From an uncultured Desulfovibrio sp. (lineage in GTDB: Bacteria; Desulfobacterota; Desulfovibrionia; Desulfovibrionales; Desulfovibrionaceae), in assembly GCA_937926875.1 (NCBI GenBank), contig CALBAX010000026.1, positions 37,154 through 101,153 on the forward strand: a stretch of 64,000 bases of DNA. Reading direction: 5' to 3'. Made by a program: the position numbers and the translations under genes. The first letter of the stretch is position 1, and each line of letters opens with the position of its first letter. Shown here one piece after another: positions 26,558-35,581 of the stretch. The notes under the pieces are model-generated. The model was not told the origin of the DNA. It ran no database searches and worked only from the letters and a program-made list of their open reading frames with translations.

Positions 26558-26899
26558 GTGCGCGATCCCCTGGTCAAAGCTTACGGCCATGTCTACCCTG
26601 TGACGGCCGCCCTGTACGCGGCGCTGGAATCGGCCCTGCGCGATGCCCTCAACGACGATGAGGACGTGCCCCTGCTCTGCCAGGAAGGCGACATGGCCCG
26701 CATCTCCATGGAGGGCGCCTACTTTCCCGAAGACGAGGTGGTGGATGCCTTCCGCGCCCATCTGACGCCGGACATGCAGGGCAAGCTGGACGTGCTCGAC
26801 ATGGACGGCTGGCGCCTGACCCGGCATGTGTTCGCCGGCGGACAGGTCAAAAGCAGCAGCGCGCCCCTCAACAACGTTCTGGACTATTCCGGCCATTGA
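26558..26899 (+). CDS. Hypothetical protein upstream of apt
   Basis: 113 residues from a GTG start with GGAG 9 nt upstream. Acidic, soluble, no signal peptide. It is rich in Asp/Glu pairs (LNDDEDVP, FPEDEVVDAF) and has a central helix-strand pattern ending in DMDGWRLTRHVF. No known domain recognised. It lies 45 nt upstream of apt on the same strand with no terminator between, so the two are probably one transcript. Coding is supported by codon pattern and the ribosome-binding site rather than by similarity. Confidence 0.65.
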   Translation: MRDPLVKAYGHVYPVTAALYAALESALRDALNDDEDVPLLCQEGDMARISMEGAYFPEDEVVDAFRAHLTPDMQGKLDVLDMDGWRLTRHVFAGGQVKSSSAPLNNVLDYSGH

Positions 26900-26944
26900 T
26901 GCCGGGCCATCGCCCTTTTCCCCACCTTTTCCCAAGGAGCCCGC

Positions 26945-27457
26945 ATGGATATCGCCGCCTTCATCCGCCACGTCCCCGACTACCCCAAGCCCGGCATCCT
27001 GTTCTACGACATCACGCCCCTGCTGGCCTCGCCCGAAGCCTTCGGAAAGGTCATCGAAGGGATGGCCGACGCGGCCCGTCCCCTGCGGCCCACCCGTATC
27101 GTGGCTGCCGAAGCGCGGGGCTTTTTGTTCGCGGCGCCTCTGGCCCAGCGCCTGGGCGTGGGCCTGGCCCCGGTGCGCAAGCCCGGCAAGCTGCCCTGTG
27201 AGGCATTCGAGGCCAGCTATGACCTGGAATACGGCTCCAATACCCTTTGCCTGCACAAGGACGCCCTGACCCCGGCGGACCGCGTCCTCATCGTGGACGA
27301 CATCCTGGCTACCGGCGGCACCCTGGACGCCATGATCCGTCTGGTGGGCCAGAGCGGCGCCACCGTGGCCGGCTGCTGCATGCTCATGGAACTGGATGCC
27401 CTGGGCGGCCGCAAGGTGCTGGGCGACATCCCCCTGTCCGTGCTGCTGCACGTGTAG
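26945..27457 (+). CDS. apt: Adenine phosphoribosyltransferase
   Basis: Salvages adenine to AMP using PRPP. 170 residues, normal length. The PRPP-binding signature VLIVDDILATGGT lies at about residues 114-126. The N-terminal FIRHVPDYPKPGILFYDITPLL is the highly conserved Apt hood region, and AAEARGFLFAAPLA and RKPGKLP are the other family blocks. AAGGAG lies 6 nt before the ATG. It is the second gene after the small acidic protein gene. A copy of the dispersed repeat starts about 10 nt after the stop codon. Confidence 0.96.
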   Translation: MDIAAFIRHVPDYPKPGILFYDITPLLASPEAFGKVIEGMADAARPLRPTRIVAAEARGFLFAAPLAQRLGVGLAPVRKPGKLPCEAFEASYDLEYGSNTLCLHKDALTPADRVLIVDDILATGGTLDAMIRLVGQSGATVAGCCMLMELDALGGRKVLGDIPLSVLLHV

Positions 27458-27467
27458 GCGGGGACTC

Positions 27468-27615
27468 GTTTTTTTGAGGGGAAGTGGCCCCTCATCTCTG
27501 CTGTCGATGCCCGTAGCTTCCTCCGTCGCAACGGGCACGGCCTTGCGGGCCGCCATCCGGTCGCTGCCAGCGCGAGAGGGGGCTCCCCTCAGACGCCCCT
27601 TCCCCAACGCGCTTT
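27468..27615 (-). repeat. Dispersed intergenic repeat, copy A
   Basis: One of three full-length copies, in the orientation opposite to copies B (38646) and C (55576). Read on the minus strand it begins AAAGCGCGTTGGGGAAGGGG. It contains GGCAGCGACCGGATGGCGG and GTTGCGACGGAGGAAGCTAC, and ends GACAGCAGAGATGAGGGGCC plus a CCCCTC arm. The internal stems GGCC/GGCC and GCCCGT/ACGGGC are kept. It lies between apt and a strong hairpin. Confidence 0.85.
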
Positions 27616-27620
27616 ATCCC

Positions 27621-27660
27621 ACGGCCAGGCCCTCCTGCAAAAGCAGGAGGGCCTGGCCGT
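27621..27660 (+). terminator. Strong hairpin terminator after apt
   Basis: An 18-bp perfect stem (27621-27638 with 27643-27660) with an AAAA loop, followed only by TTC. The T tail is short, so termination may depend on the stem. Confidence 0.65.
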
Positions 27661-27718
27661 TTCACATGGAACAGGACGCGATATATGGCGGGTATACAAT
27701 ATGAGGGGACATGGAGGG

Positions 27719-27755
27719 CAAAAGGCCCCCGACGCTTTCCAGCGCCGGGGGCCTT
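27719..27755 (-). terminator. Terminator after the epimerase gene
   Basis: On the minus strand: AAGGCCCCCG and CGGGGGCCTT form a 10-bp stem (with an inner GCGCTGGAAAGCGT) followed by TTTT. Confidence 0.75.
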
Positions 27756-27778
27756 GGCATCAAAAACGAAAGGACAGC

Positions 27779-28801
27779 CTACAGGTTGGCGGCGTACCAG
27801 TCGCCGGCCAGACGCAGGCCGGTACGCACGTCGAACTGGGGCTCATAGCCCAGCAGGGTGCGGGCGCGGGTGATGTCGGCCAGGGAGTGGCGCACGTCAC
27901 CGGCGCGGAAGTCGCGGTGCGTGGCCGTGGCCGTGGCGGCTTCGGGCATGTGGCGCACCACTTCCTCGCGGATGAGGTCGAACAGCTCGTTCAGGGTCGT
28001 GCGCTGGCCAAAGGCCACGTTGTAGACCTTGTTGCGGGCTTCGTCCGTGGCGAAGCTCGCCAGCAGGTTGGCCTGCACCACGTTGTCGATATAGCAGAAG
28101 TCGCGGCTGGTCTCGCCGTCGCCATTGACGAAGACGGTCTCTTTTTTCAGCAGGCTGGCGAACCACTGGGGGATAACGGCGGCATACGCGCCGTAGGGAT
28201 CCTGACGCTGGCCGAACACGTTGAAGTAGCGCAGGCCCACGGTGGTGAAGCCATAGCAGCGGGCGAAGACGTCGGCGTAGAGCTCGTCCACATACTTGGT
28301 CACGGCATAGGGCGACAGGGGATGGCCGATCTTGTCTTCCACCTTGGGCAGTTCGGGGGAATCGCCGTAGGTGGAGGAGGAAGCGGCGTAGACGAAGCTC
28401 TTCACGCCCGCATCGCGTGCGGCCACCAGCATGTTGAGATAACCGGTGATGTTGCAGCTGTTGGACAGGATGGGATCGTCGATGGAGCGCGGCACGGAGC
28501 CCAGGGCGGCTTCATGCAGCACATGGTCCACGCCCTGGCAGGCCTTGCGGCAGGTGTCCAGGTCGCGGATGTCGCCTTCGATGAAGGTGAAGCGGCCCCA
28601 GGCTTCGGGGCCCACCAGGGCTTCCACCATGTCCAGGTTCTTCTGGTAGCCGGTGAGGAAGTTGTCCAGGCCCACCACGGTCTGCCCCAGCTTGAGCAGA
28701 TGTTCCAGCAGGTTGGAACCGATGAAGCCGGCAACGCCGGTCACCAGCCAGGTGGAGGGTTCGGCACGCATTTTTTCGCACAGTTGGGTATAGGCGCTCA
28801 T
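27779..28801 (-). CDS. wbpP: UDP-N-acetylglucosamine 4-epimerase, WbpP/TviC type
   Basis: A 340-residue NAD-dependent epimerase of the extended SDR class. The cofactor loop is TGVAGFIGS (residues 21-29). The catalytic residues are Ser141-143 ([10 protein letters not shown]) and Tyr165-x3-Lys169 (PYAVTKY). [21 protein letters not shown] and [12 protein letters not shown] are hallmarks of the WbpP group, which interconverts UDP-GlcNAc and UDP-GalNAc rather than UDP-glucose. The ATG follows a leader with AAGGAAGG. It sits beside a GT4 glycosyltransferase and a sugar-1-phosphate transferase, so it likely supplies the HexNAc donor for a surface glycan. Confidence 0.88.
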   Translation of the reverse strand: MSAYTQLCEKMRAEPSTWLVTGVAGFIGSNLLEHLLKLGQTVVGLDNFLTGYQKNLDMVEALVGPEAWGRFTFIEGDIRDLDTCRKACQGVDHVLHEAALGSVPRSIDDPILSNSCNITGYLNMLVAARDAGVKSFVYAASSSTYGDSPELPKVEDKIGHPLSPYAVTKYVDELYADVFARCYGFTTVGLRYFNVFGQRQDPYGAYAAVIPQWFASLLKKETVFVNGDGETSRDFCYIDNVVQANLLASFATDEARNKVYNVAFGQRTTLNELFDLIREEVVRHMPEAATATATHRDFRAGDVRHSLADITRARTLLGYEPQFDVRTGLRLAGDWYAANL

Positions 28802-28890
28802 ATTGCCTTCCTTATCAGAGGTCGTGATTGCCCGCCGGGAGGCCGCGAAAACGGGAGATCCCGCCTTCGCGGCACAGACGGCGTGATTTC

Positions 28891-28919
28891 CTTGTACGCT
28901 GTGCCGCCGCCGCTGTCAA
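28891..28919 (-). promoter_or_regulatory. Promoter of the epimerase gene
   Basis: On the minus strand: TTGACA, a 17-nt spacer and TACAAG, about 85 nt before the start codon. Confidence 0.65.
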
Positions 28920-29018
28920 AAGACGGCCCTTTGTCCCGGCAGGGCTTTTCTCCGCATCCTGCCGGAATCGCGTTTTTTTGTCCGCGGCCTGCCGCCGCCC
29001 GCAGGGCCCCTTTGCCTC

Positions 29019-29047
29019 TTTTCAGCGGCAAGGGATGCTGGTATAGC
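29019..29047 (+). promoter_or_regulatory. Possible promoter of the glycosyltransferase gene
   Basis: TTTTCA (29019-29024), a 17-nt spacer and TATAGC (29042-29047); each box matches consensus at four of six positions. With the epimerase promoter it accounts for the 400-bp divergent gap at 28802-29200. Confidence 0.4.
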
Positions 29048-29200
29048 CCGTGAAGAGCCCACCAAACAGGGGGCCGGCCGTACCTGGCCGGCACATCTCC
29101 CCTTTCCGGGCCGGCCAGGCGGGGATGGTCTTTGCCCCGCAGGACAGACAGCGCCCCATCACGGAGCGTACCCGCCGGACAGGTGGGCAAAGGATATGCC

Positions 29201-30391
29201 GTGAAAATACTCATCCTGGGCAATCAGGCCCGCTCCACTTCCAATTTCTGGACCGTCCTCATGCGCCGGATGCGCGCCGCCGGGCATGAGGTGCTTTGCG
29301 CCGTGCCCGCGGGCGACGACGCTGCCGAGGCCGCCATCCGTGCCATAGGCGAGGAGGATCCCGCCTTCCGGAAAGGCCCGGCCGTGCGCCTGTGCCATTA
29401 TCCCCTGGACCGCAAGGGGCTCAACCCCCTGCGCGACATGGGCACCATGCACGCCCTGTACCGCCTGTTCAGGCGGGAAAAGCCGGATCTGCTCTTTGCC
29501 TCCACCATCAAGCCCGTCATCTATGGCTGCATGGCGGCACGTCTGGCACGGGTGCCGCACATCTACGCCACCATCACCGGTCTGGGCTACGCCTTCGAGG
29601 CAGACAACTTTTTCAAGAAATGCGTCAACCGCCTGAGCATCGGCCTGTACCACTGCGCCCTTGCCGGGGCCGAAGGCGTGTTTTTCCAGAACCGCGACGA
29701 CGCGGAGCTGTTCCGCAAGGTCGGCATCCTGCGCCGCAGCGCGCGCGTGCTCATGGCGCGCGGCACCGGTGTGGACATCCGCCGTTTTGCCGAAGCGCCC
29801 CTGCCGCCCCTGCCCGCCGAGGGCTGCGCCCCCGAGGAACGGGAGATCATCTTCCTGCTGGTGGGCCGCCTGCTGGAGGCCAAGGGCCTGCCCGAATACG
29901 CCGCCGCGGCCAGGGAACTGAAAACGCAGTACCCCGCTGCCCGCTTCCAGCTGCTGGGCCCGCCGGAACAGGGCCTGGGCAGCGTGGATCTGGCCCAGGT
30001 GCGCCGCTGGCAGGACGAAGGCAGCATCGAATACCTGGGCGAGACCCGCGACGTGCGCCCCTATGTGGCGGCCTGCCACGCGCTGGTGCTGCCCTCGTGG
30101 CGTGAAGGCACGCCCACGTCCATCATGGAAGGCATGAGCATGGGCCGCGCCGCCGTGGTCACGGACGTGCCCGGCTGCCGCGAGGTGGTGGAAGACGGCG
30201 TCAACGGCTGCATCTGCGCCGCGCACGACCCCCGTGCGCTGGCCGCCGCCATGCGCCGCCTGCTGGACGAGCCCGGGCTGCTGGCCCGCATGGGGGCCGC
30301 CGGCCGGGATCTGGCCTGCCGCGAATTCGATGCCGAAGTCGTGGCCGAGAAGATCCTTGCCGACATGCGCGTGCCCCGCGCTGCCGGATAA
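29201..30391 (+). CDS. Glycosyltransferase family 4
   Basis: A 396-residue GT-B fold retaining glycosyltransferase at the inner face of the cytoplasmic membrane. The N-terminal half starts MKILILGNQARSTSNFW and contains a hydrophobic stretch that may touch the membrane. The C-terminal donor domain has LLVGRLLEAKG (around 223), PSWREGTPTSIMEGMSMGRAAV (E-x7-E motif, around 300) and GCREVVEDGVNG. The pattern is like PglA/WbpX-type enzymes that add HexNAc or hexose to lipid-linked precursors. The start is the GTG at 29201 with AAGGA upstream; the open frame before it is not conserved-looking. It is followed by the sugar-1-P transferase gene. Confidence 0.85.
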   Translation: MKILILGNQARSTSNFWTVLMRRMRAAGHEVLCAVPAGDDAAEAAIRAIGEEDPAFRKGPAVRLCHYPLDRKGLNPLRDMGTMHALYRLFRREKPDLLFASTIKPVIYGCMAARLARVPHIYATITGLGYAFEADNFFKKCVNRLSIGLYHCALAGAEGVFFQNRDDAELFRKVGILRRSARVLMARGTGVDIRRFAEAPLPPLPAEGCAPEEREIIFLLVGRLLEAKGLPEYAAAARELKTQYPAARFQLLGPPEQGLGSVDLAQVRRWQDEGSIEYLGETRDVRPYVAACHALVLPSWREGTPTSIMEGMSMGRAAVVTDVPGCREVVEDGVNGCICAAHDPRALAAAMRRLLDEPGLLARMGAAGRDLACREFDAEVVAEKILADMRVPRAAG

Positions 30392-30535
30392 ACAAGAAAC
30401 GACGCGGGCCCGGGGCGGCCCGCTCCTGTCCCGGCCCTGCCGGGACGACGGTGTCTCGCGGTCACAGGGACAGCCCGCCCGCCACGGGCGGCCCACGGGC
30501 CTGCCCCGTCCACTGTACGAAAAAATGGAGAAACT

Positions 30536-31885
30536 ATGATCAGCCGTTACCGCATGGCCTTGATGCAGGTGGTGGACCTGTGCTGCATCCTGCTGGCCCT
30601 GGCCGTTTCGGGCATGGTGACCATCGCGCCCGACCTGAGCGTCTTTGACGACTATACCGGCGCATCCCTGTTCACCATCTTCTTTTACCTGCTGTTCTTC
30701 TACATCCTCGACGCCTACAGCGTGGGCATGGAAGACTTCAGGGACACCCTGGGCCGCATCCTGGTGGCCTGCGTGCTGGGCATCATCAGCTCGGCCACGG
30801 CGTCCTTCGCCCTGGAGAACTGGCGCTTCGACCGCCTGACCGTGCTCCTGCTCTTCGCGCTCTCCTTCGTGTTCTGCCTTGGCTGGCGCTCCCTCTACTA
30901 CCTCAATGCCGACAAGCTGACCCATCCCCTGCGCGTCCTGCTGGTGGGCGTGGACCGCGGCGGCAAGGTGCGCAAGCTGCTGGCCGAAGGCCTGCCCAAG
31001 GCACGCATTTTGGGCTATGTGGGCGAAAAGGATCAGGATCCCGACGCCGGTGAATGTTTCGGCCCGCCCTTCATGGCCCTGGAAGCCGCCAAGCAGAACA
31101 ACGCGACCATGATCGTGCTCCTGCCCGACGCCCCCATCGACGACGACATCGCCCATGACCTGCTGGAAGCCAAGTTGCACGGCGCCATGGTGGTGGACAT
31201 CCGTACCTTCTACGAGCATGTGGTGCAGCGCCTGCCCCTTTCCCAGATCACCGAGGAATGGCTGTTGCAGACCGAAGGTTTCTCGCTCAACACCCGCGGC
31301 AGCCTGCGCCGCCTGAAGCGCGCCTTCGACCTGTTCCTGTCCCTTATGCTGCTCATCCCGGCCGCGCCCATCATGCTCGTCACCGCCCTGCTGATCCGCC
31401 TGGAATCGCCGGGCCCTGTCATCTACCGTCAGGATCGTGTAGGCCTGTATGAAAAGGAATTCACGGTCTACAAGTTCCGCTCCATGCGCACCGACGCCGA
31501 AAAGAACGGCGCTGTCTGGGCCGCGGCCAATGACGCCCGCGTGACCCGCGTGGGCAAGTTCATCCGCAAGGTGCGTATCGACGAGCTGCCCCAGATCTGG
31601 AACATCATCAAGGGCGACATGAGCTTCATCGGCCCCCGCCCCGAGCGCATGACCTTCGTGAAGCAGCTCAAGGAGCACATCCCCTATTACAGCCTGCGCC
31701 ATACCGTGAAGCCCGGCCTCACCGGCTGGGCCCAGGTCTGCTACCCCTACGGCGCCAATGAGGAGGATGCCCGCCACAAGCTGGAATACGACCTGTTCTA
31801 TGTGAAGAACATCTCCATCCTGCTGGACATCCACATCATCTTCAAGACCGTGGGCGTGGTGCTCTTCCCCAAGGGCGCGCGCTAG
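30536..31885 (+). CDS. Polyprenyl-phosphate sugar-1-phosphate transferase (WcaJ/EpsB-type initiating enzyme)
   Basis: A 449-residue membrane enzyme that starts glycan synthesis by moving a sugar-1-phosphate from a nucleotide sugar to undecaprenyl phosphate. Four N-terminal membrane helices (about 5-120) precede a CoA-binding-like region with LLVGVDRGGKVRKLL. The bacterial sugar-transferase domain follows from about 255 with KRAFDLFLSLMLL, the catalytic KFRSMRTDAEK, DELPQIWNIIKGDMSFIGPRP and the C-terminal GLTGWAQV. All key blocks of the family are present. TGGAG lies upstream of the ATG. It is the last gene of the GT4 unit, ending at a perfect terminator at 31910. Confidence 0.9.
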   Translation: MISRYRMALMQVVDLCCILLALAVSGMVTIAPDLSVFDDYTGASLFTIFFYLLFFYILDAYSVGMEDFRDTLGRILVACVLGIISSATASFALENWRFDRLTVLLLFALSFVFCLGWRSLYYLNADKLTHPLRVLLVGVDRGGKVRKLLAEGLPKARILGYVGEKDQDPDAGECFGPPFMALEAAKQNNATMIVLLPDAPIDDDIAHDLLEAKLHGAMVVDIRTFYEHVVQRLPLSQITEEWLLQTEGFSLNTRGSLRRLKRAFDLFLSLMLLIPAAPIMLVTALLIRLESPGPVIYRQDRVGLYEKEFTVYKFRSMRTDAEKNGAVWAAANDARVTRVGKFIRKVRIDELPQIWNIIKGDMSFIGPRPERMTFVKQLKEHIPYYSLRHTVKPGLTGWAQVCYPYGANEEDARHKLEYDLFYVKNISILLDIHIIFKTVGVVLFPKGAR

Positions 31886-31909
31886 GCCGGACATCCCGGT
31901 ACACGCATG

Positions 31910-31946
31910 ACGGGGCGGATCAGCCGGCTGATCCGCCCCGTTTTTT
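31910..31946 (+). terminator. Terminator after the sugar transferase gene
   Basis: A 16-bp perfect inverted repeat (31910-31925 with 31926-31941) and a run of T to 31946. Confidence 0.9.
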
Positions 31947-31980
31947 CTTGCCGCCCAAACACGAAGAAGGCAGAGAGGGC

Positions 31981-32430
31981 TCAGGAATGCTCCTGCCCCG
32001 TGTGCTGCTGCCGTGCCTGACAGTACTGGCAGGTCTCGCCGTCGATGAGGCTTTTCAGGATGCCGCAGCCCCCTTCCCGGCTGCCGTCGCATTTGTGGTA
32101 CAGGGATTCAAGGTGCGCCTTGAGGTGCTCAAGATCCCGTATCTGCTGTGCCACCGCTTCGATATGCTTGCGGATGAGCGCATTGATCCAGTCACAGCTG
32201 CCCGTGGGATGGTCGCTGTACACCAGCAGGGTGCGGATCTCGTCCAGGCTCATGCCGTGCTGGCGGCAATGCCGGATGAAGCGCAGCCGCGCCATGTCCC
32301 CGTCCCCGTAAAGACGGTAGTTCCGTTCCGTGCGTTCCGGGCGTTTCAGCAGCCCTTCCTTTTCGTAATAGCGGATGGTGACCACCTGACAGCCGGTCAT
32401 CTTCGCCAGTTCGCCTATCTTCACTTTCAT
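31981..32430 (-). CDS. cadR: Cd(II)/Pb(II)-responsive MerR-family regulator CadR
   Basis: 149 residues. The MerR helix-turn-helix covers residues 1-70 (IGELAKMTGCQVVTIRYYEKEGLL), followed by a dimerisation helix and the metal site. Cys79, Cys114 and Cys122 in the order CDW ... CDGSREGGCGILKSL match the CadR triad that binds Cd(II), Pb(II) or Zn(II). An extra CQYCQ and a His-containing tail are at the C-terminus, as in other CadR proteins. It is divergent from a P-type ATPase gene, with a perfect operator and a 19-bp-spaced promoter between them (32509-32539). Confidence 0.93.
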   Translation of the reverse strand: MKVKIGELAKMTGCQVVTIRYYEKEGLLKRPERTERNYRLYGDGDMARLRFIRHCRQHGMSLDEIRTLLVYSDHPTGSCDWINALIRKHIEAVAQQIRDLEHLKAHLESLYHKCDGSREGGCGILKSLIDGETCQYCQARQQHTGQEHS

Positions 32431-32508
32431 GCGCGTCCTCCGGTCCGGGCCTGTCCGGGACGTGGGGGCAGCTGCCGGAAAAATTTTTCCCCGGGCGTTC
32501 CTCCCCTC

Positions 32509-32539
32509 TTGACCCTATAGTGACTATAGGCCCTATGGT
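32509..32539 (+). promoter_or_regulatory. CadR-controlled promoter with MerR operator
   Basis: TTGACC (32509-32514) and TATGGT (32534-32539) are separated by 19 nt, the long spacer typical of MerR-activated promoters. The spacer carries the perfect dyad CCTATAG-TGA-CTATAGG (32514-32530). Confidence 0.9.
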
Positions 32540-32599
32540 CTGTCTATAGCAAGAACGACCGGGGACGCCGGACAGCGGCATCCCCGCGGAGGAACGACC

Positions 32600-35293
32600 A
32601 TGAGCAGTGACGCACTGTTTTTATGCCCCTGCGGTGCCTGGCACCCGCACGGCTTCGTATGTGACAAGGTAGCCACCCTGCCCGCCGGAAACGAACACGC
32701 CCCCCACGGCCACGAACATGATTGCCACAGTCATGATCACAGCCACGCGTGCTGCGGCCATGATCATGAACATGGCGGCCACCCGCACGCCCATGCGGAA
32801 AGCTGCCATGCGCATGACCACGAAAGCTGCGGCCACGACCATGCGCACGAGCACGGCTCCTGCTGCTGCGGCCATGACGCGGCCCAGGCCGTGGACTGGG
32901 CCACGCTGGCGGCCCCTTCCGCCACGCGCGCCGTGTACCGCATCCTCAACATGGACTGCCCCATGGAAGAGGCGCTCATCAGGAAAAAGCTGGCCACTGT
33001 CCCGGGCATCACCGGGCTCAGCTTCAACCTCATGCAGCGCGTGCTCACCGTGGAACATGAACTCCCGTCCACCGCGTCCATCGAGGCTGCCCTGAAGGCC
33101 ATCGACATGACGCCGGAACCGCTGGAGGCCGCCGGGGGCACCACGTCCGTCTTTGCGGTGAGCGGCATGGACTGCCCCACGGAAGAACGGCTCATCCGCA
33201 AGGCCCTGGACGGCCTGCCGGGCCTGCTCGGCCTTGAGATCGACCTGATGCAGCGTCTTGTGCGCGTGCGGCACGAGCCCGCGGCCCTCCCGGCCATCAC
33301 CGCCGCCCTTGAGGGCCTGGACATGGGCGCCCGGCTGCTGGAAGGGACGGCTCAGGCACACGATGCCATCCCGGCCCCCCGCATCCCCTGGAAGCGGCTG
33401 GCCGTGGCCGGCGGCTTTGCCGCCCTTTCCGAGATCCTGGAGCTCATCCAGCACTGGGGGGCGCTTCCCTTCGGCCTCGACATGGCCTCCTGGAGCGTGG
33501 GCGGCTGGCCCGTGCTGACGCTTTTGCCCCTGTGCTGCGCCATCGTCGCCATCCTGCTGAGCGGCCTGACCACCTACCGCAAGGGCTGGCTGGCCGTCTC
33601 CAACCTCGACCTGAACATCAATGCCCTCATGTCCGTGGCCGTCACCGGGGCCGTGCTCATCGGGCAGTTCCCGGAAGCCGCCATGGTCATGGTGCTGTTC
33701 AACGTCTCGGAAGCCATCGAGGCCAAGGCCCTGGACAGGGCCCGCAACGCCATCAAGGACCTGCTGGCCCTGGCGCCCGATACGGCCACGGTGCTGCGCG
33801 AGGACGGCAGCTGGCAGGAAGCCGACATCCGCACGGTGGCCGTGGGCAGCCGCGTGCGCGTGCGCCCCGGCGAAAAGATCGCCCTGGACGGTCTGGTACT
33901 GGACGGCCATTCCATGGTGGACCAGTCGCCCATCACCGGCGAGAGCATGCCGGTGGAAAAGCAGGCCGGGGACACGGTCTACGCCGGGACCCTCAATACC
34001 TCCGGCTCCTTCGAGTTCCGGGTGACCGCCGCAGCCACGGACACAACGCTGGCCCGCATCATCCATGCCGTGGAAGAGGCCCAGGGCAGCCGCGCCCCCA
34101 TGCAGCGCTTTGTGGATGCCTTCGCGCGCTACTATACCCCGGCCGTCTTCCTGGTGGCCCTGCTGGCCGCCATGGTGCCGCCCCTGTGCCTGGGCAGCGC
34201 CTGGACGGACGCCATCTATACCGCGCTGGTGATCCTGGTCATCGGCTGCCCCTGCGCCCTGGTCATCTCCACGCCGGTGAGCATCGTCAGCGGCATGGCC
34301 GCCGCCACCCGCTACGGCATCCTCATCAAGGGCGGCATGTTCCTGGAACAGGGCAGACGCCTTGACTGTCTGGCCCTGGACAAGACCGGCACCCTCACCC
34401 ACGGCAAGCCGCGCCAGACCGACTGCCTGTGCACGGGGCAGGAAGATGAAGCGGACGTCCGTTCGCTGGCGGCCAGCCTGGCGGCCCGTTCCGACCATCC
34501 GGTTTCCGGAGCCATCGCCCAGGCCGCCGCGGAAGACCACATCCCTCTGCGGGACGTGGACGACTTCACGGCCCTGCCCGGTCAGGGCGTCAGCGGCATC
34601 ATGGCCGGCCGGCGCTGGTACCTGGGCAACCGCGGCCTTGCGGCATCGCTGGGCCGGTGCCCGGCAGAGATCGACGGGCAGATCTCCCGGCTGGAGCAGC
34701 AGGGCAAGACCGTGGTCGCGCTCGTGGGCGACGACGGCATCCAGGCCCTGCTGGCCGTGGCCGACACGCTCAAGGAAAGCAGTCTGGAAGCTGTCAGGGA
34801 ACTGAAGGGACTGGGCGTGAGCACGGTCATGCTCACCGGTGACAACGCACACACGGCAGCGGCCATCGCCCGTCAGGTGGGCGTGGACAGCTTCAAGGCC
34901 GGCCTGCTCCCGGCGGACAAGCTCGCCGTCATCGAGGAACTGGAAGCCCGGGGACACAAGGTGGGCATGGTGGGCGACGGCATCAACGATGCCCCGGCGC
35001 TGGCCCGGGCCGACGTGGGCTTCGCCATGGCCGGCAACGGCACGGACACCGCCATCGAGACCGCCGACGTGGCACTCATGGACGACGACCTGCGCAAGAT
35101 CCCCCGCTTCATCCGCCTGTCCCGGGCCACCTTTGCCATCCTGGTGCAGAACATCACGCTGGCGCTGGGCGTCAAGGCCCTGTTCTTCGCCCTGACCTTC
35201 ACCGGTCACGCCACCATGTGGATGGCCGTCTTCGCCGACGTGGGCACGGCCCTGCTGGTGGTGGCCAACGGCCTGCGGGCCATGCGGCACTAG
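32600..35293 (+). CDS. cadA: Heavy-metal P1B-type ATPase (Zn/Cd/Pb exporter, CadA/ZntA type)
   Basis: An 897-residue ATP-driven exporter in the inner membrane. The N-terminus is an exceptional His/Asp/Cys-rich metal-binding tail (residues about 33-95, with repeated HDHxH). Two HMA-like domains with MDCPMEE (about 118) and GMDCPTEE (about 190) follow; both lack the usual CxxC and keep DCPxEE, as in ZntA-like pumps. The core has the CPC motif (Cys550) in GCPCALVIS, which points to Zn/Cd/Pb rather than Cu. The phosphorylation site is DKTGT (Asp594); TGES, a GDGIND-type hinge (VGDGINDAPAL) and a C-terminal helix pair complete it. GAGGA lies 7 nt before the ATG. Expression is likely CadR-activated. 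Confidence 0.93.
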   Translation: MSSDALFLCPCGAWHPHGFVCDKVATLPAGNEHAPHGHEHDCHSHDHSHACCGHDHEHGGHPHAHAESCHAHDHESCGHDHAHEHGSCCCGHDAAQAVDWATLAAPSATRAVYRILNMDCPMEEALIRKKLATVPGITGLSFNLMQRVLTVEHELPSTASIEAALKAIDMTPEPLEAAGGTTSVFAVSGMDCPTEERLIRKALDGLPGLLGLEIDLMQRLVRVRHEPAALPAITAALEGLDMGARLLEGTAQAHDAIPAPRIPWKRLAVAGGFAALSEILELIQHWGALPFGLDMASWSVGGWPVLTLLPLCCAIVAILLSGLTTYRKGWLAVSNLDLNINALMSVAVTGAVLIGQFPEAAMVMVLFNVSEAIEAKALDRARNAIKDLLALAPDTATVLREDGSWQEADIRTVAVGSRVRVRPGEKIALDGLVLDGHSMVDQSPITGESMPVEKQAGDTVYAGTLNTSGSFEFRVTAAATDTTLARIIHAVEEAQGSRAPMQRFVDAFARYYTPAVFLVALLAAMVPPLCLGSAWTDAIYTALVILVIGCPCALVISTPVSIVSGMAAATRYGILIKGGMFLEQGRRLDCLALDKTGTLTHGKPRQTDCLCTGQEDEADVRSLAASLAARSDHPVSGAIAQAAAEDHIPLRDVDDFTALPGQGVSGIMAGRRWYLGNRGLAASLGRCPAEIDGQISRLEQQGKTVVALVGDDGIQALLAVADTLKESSLEAVRELKGLGVSTVMLTGDNAHTAAAIARQVGVDSFKAGLLPADKLAVIEELEARGHKVGMVGDGINDAPALARADVGFAMAGNGTDTAIETADVALMDDDLRKIPRFIRLSRATFAILVQNITLALGVKALFFALTFTGHATMWMAVFADVGTALLVVANGLRAMRH

Positions 35294-35380
35294 ATGGCCC
35301 GGATGCGGGGCAGCATCCCCGGCATCATGGAGCCCTGCGCCTGCCTGTGAGGCCCCGATGCGTCCCGCCCCTGAATGGCA

Positions 35381-35418
35381 GACCGGGACAGCCCCCCGAG
35401 GGACTGTCCCGGTCTTTT
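35381..35418 (+). terminator. Terminator after cadA
   Basis: An 11-bp stem GACCGGGACAG/CTGTCCCGGTC followed by TTTT, about 90 nt after the stop codon. Confidence 0.75.
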
Positions 35419-35581
35419 CTTCATCCATACGGCACCTGGATGCCTGTTTTGCCGGAACGGCCAGAAAGCTGCCCGCCGGACTGGCGGCGGGCCGTGCCCT
35501 GCGGCGGAAAGCCGCCAGCACGGGAACGTGCGCTCCCGCAGCGTACGGGAGCACCGCCGCACGCGCACAGGCCCGGAGGCC

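Noticed and set aside
29159..32092. A 977-residue minus-strand open frame
   Set aside because: It is antisense to the glycosyltransferase and sugar-transferase genes, His/Gln-rich, with no start signals.
32621..35554. A 977-residue minus-strand open frame
   Set aside because: It is antisense to the cadA-type pump, and its His/Gly/Gln richness comes from the opposite strand.
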